From: RBG-13-51-18 sp050014095
Lineage (GTDB): Bacteria; Chloroflexota; Dehalococcoidia; Dehalococcoidales; RBG-16-60-22
DNA: 64,000 nt
Direction of reading: 5' to 3'
Assembly (NCBI GenBank): GCA_050014095.1
Contig: JBEKDZ010000004.1
Location: 124,001 to 188,000 of the forward strand
Below are positions 63,456 to 64,000 of the stretch, piece by piece. The notes under the pieces are model-generated. The model made no database searches. It was not told where the DNA came from and worked only from the letters and a program-made list of their open reading frames with translations. The translations under genes and the position numbers were made by a program. Numbering within the stretch: the stretch's first letter is position 1; each line of letters begins with the position of its first letter.

Positions 63456-63483
63456 CTTTTGCGCAATTGCGCAGATGCTCTTT
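63456..63483 (+). repeat. Right copy of a 28-bp direct repeat
   Basis: CTTTTGCGCAATTGCGCAGA then TGCTCTTT, containing the palindrome TGCGCAATTGCGCA. It starts 5 bases after the ASST stop; see the copy at 60483. Confidence 0.85.
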
Positions 63484-63495
63484 CCTTCCAAACCG

Positions 63496-63600
63496 TCATT
63501 GCGTGGGCGAAACCCGTGGCAATCCCTATGACCGAACCAGACATATCAATGAGATTGCCGCGCCTCCCGACTGCGGTCGGGATGGCTCGCAATGACAGTA
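63496..63600. repeat. Dispersed palindromic repeat
   Basis: GTCATTGCG...GTGGCAATCCC and GAGATTGCCGCG...CGCAATGAC, with inner CCCGACTGCGGTCGGGA. Same type as 52692-52834. Confidence 0.78.
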
Positions 63601-63658
63601 AGGCTATTTGCTACCTTACCTTGTTAACCCCTATAATTTTAGGGTCGGGAGGGGGCAA

Positions 63659-64000
63659 TTGCTTAATAACGAGATACTGCATAAGGTCATCCGGCCGGCA
63701 CGCTATACCGGCGGAGAATGGAATAGCATCGTTAAGGATTGGGATGCCGTTCACATTAAAATTGCGCTGGCTTACCCGGACACTTACGAGATAGGCATGT
63801 CCAACATGGCGGTGCCCATCCTCTATGAAATCCTTAATAAAGAGGCGGATGTATTAGCCGAGAGGATTTATGCGCCATGGGTGGATATGGAAGCGGCTTT
63901 ACGCGAAAACAAAATCCCGCTTTTCAGCCTGGAAAGCCAGCGGCCGCTTAAGGACTTCGACATCATCGGGTTTTCGCTGGGTTATGAGCTTGGCTACACC
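63659..64000 (+). CDS. TIGR03960-like B12-binding/radical SAM protein (N-terminus only)
   Basis: Open to the window edge, 114 residues, TTG start at 63659 behind GGGAGGGGG. HKVIRPARYTGGEWN, LAYPDTYEIGMSNMAVPILYEILN, AERIYAPWVDMEAALR, PLFSLESQRPLKDFDIIGFSLGYELGYT are the N-terminal signature of this family, whose members carry a cobalamin-like domain and a later radical SAM cluster. The radical SAM motif would lie outside the window. Confidence 0.85.
   Translation, partial: MLNNEILHKVIRPARYTGGEWNSIVKDWDAVHIKIALAYPDTYEIGMSNMAVPILYEILNKEADVLAERIYAPWVDMEAALRENKIPLFSLESQRPLKDFDIIGFSLGYELGYT

Noticed and set aside
63459..63794. 111-codon frame before the last gene
   Set aside because: It is partly repeat sequence and partly a wrong frame of the TIGR03960-like gene, which starts at TTG 63659.
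1..64000. CRISPR array, rRNA or tRNA genes, transposases, integrases
   Set aside because: None seen: no regularly spaced repeats, no gap large enough for rRNA, and no recombinase protein.

Overview
The window looks like the chromosome of an anaerobic, mid-GC bacterium. The gene mix suggests an uncultivated member of the Chloroflexota, class Dehalococcoidia or a relative: two tungsten-type aldehyde:ferredoxin oxidoreductase homologues, GlcD/GlcF-like flavin and iron-sulfur oxidoreductases, an hrcA-grpE-dnaK operon without dnaJ, EF-P next to EpmA, a LarA homologue, selenocysteine use and many dispersed palindromic repeats. This placement is inference from gene content, not phylogeny. No rRNA, tRNA, CRISPR array or transposase was seen, and no gene-free stretch exceeds 300 bases.

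Layout. 1-6.6 kb: a membrane-fusion lipoprotein (cut by the window edge), a 1065-residue anchored surface protein with Asp-box repeats, a radical SAM/SPASM protein and a Thr-rich lipoprotein. 6.7-11.3 kb: an FAD oxidase / Fe-S (CCG) / FAD oxidase operon and a glutaredoxin-like protein. 11.3-16.7 kb: an AT-rich lone exonuclease-like gene, then marR plus a heterodimeric ABC exporter. 16.9-22.5 kb: flavoprotein, tandem cupin, aldo/keto reductase with ferredoxin tail, hicAB, efp-epmA, uspA. 22.5-26.2 kb: MoxR / DUF58 / DUF4129 operon on the minus strand. 26.4-28.1 kb: AT-rich restriction-modification system 1. 28.2-31 kb: zinc alcohol dehydrogenase, LarA homologue, NUDIX. 31.2-36.1 kb: an eight-PAS soluble histidine kinase with an HD-GYP-like response regulator. 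36.1-39.8 kb: ABC-2 exporter operon ending in a selenoprotein gene. 40.1-45 kb: AOR, SDR, AOR. 45-49.2 kb: DUF2089/SHOCT-like operon, ParA with a small partner, a WYL-like protein and a duplicated unknown. 49.3-51.1 kb: AT-rich restriction-modification system 2. 51-53.7 kb: selenium module (selD with an in-frame UGA, YedF-like, divergent LysR). 53.7-56.2 kb: hydrolases. 56.5-60.3 kb: heat-shock operon with a CIRCE-type operator. 60.5-63.5 kb: divergent sulfatase-like and arylsulfotransferase-like genes bracketed by a near-identical 28-bp direct repeat. 63.7 kb to the end: start of a TIGR03960-like radical SAM gene.

The most notable reading is that two genes are interrupted by in-frame UGA codons that fall exactly on catalytic or conserved Cys positions: selD (Sec17) and a C_GCAxxG_C_C-family redox protein (Sec24). 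Together with yedF and a LysR regulator they indicate an active selenocysteine system. A standard gene caller truncates both proteins and loses the active residue.
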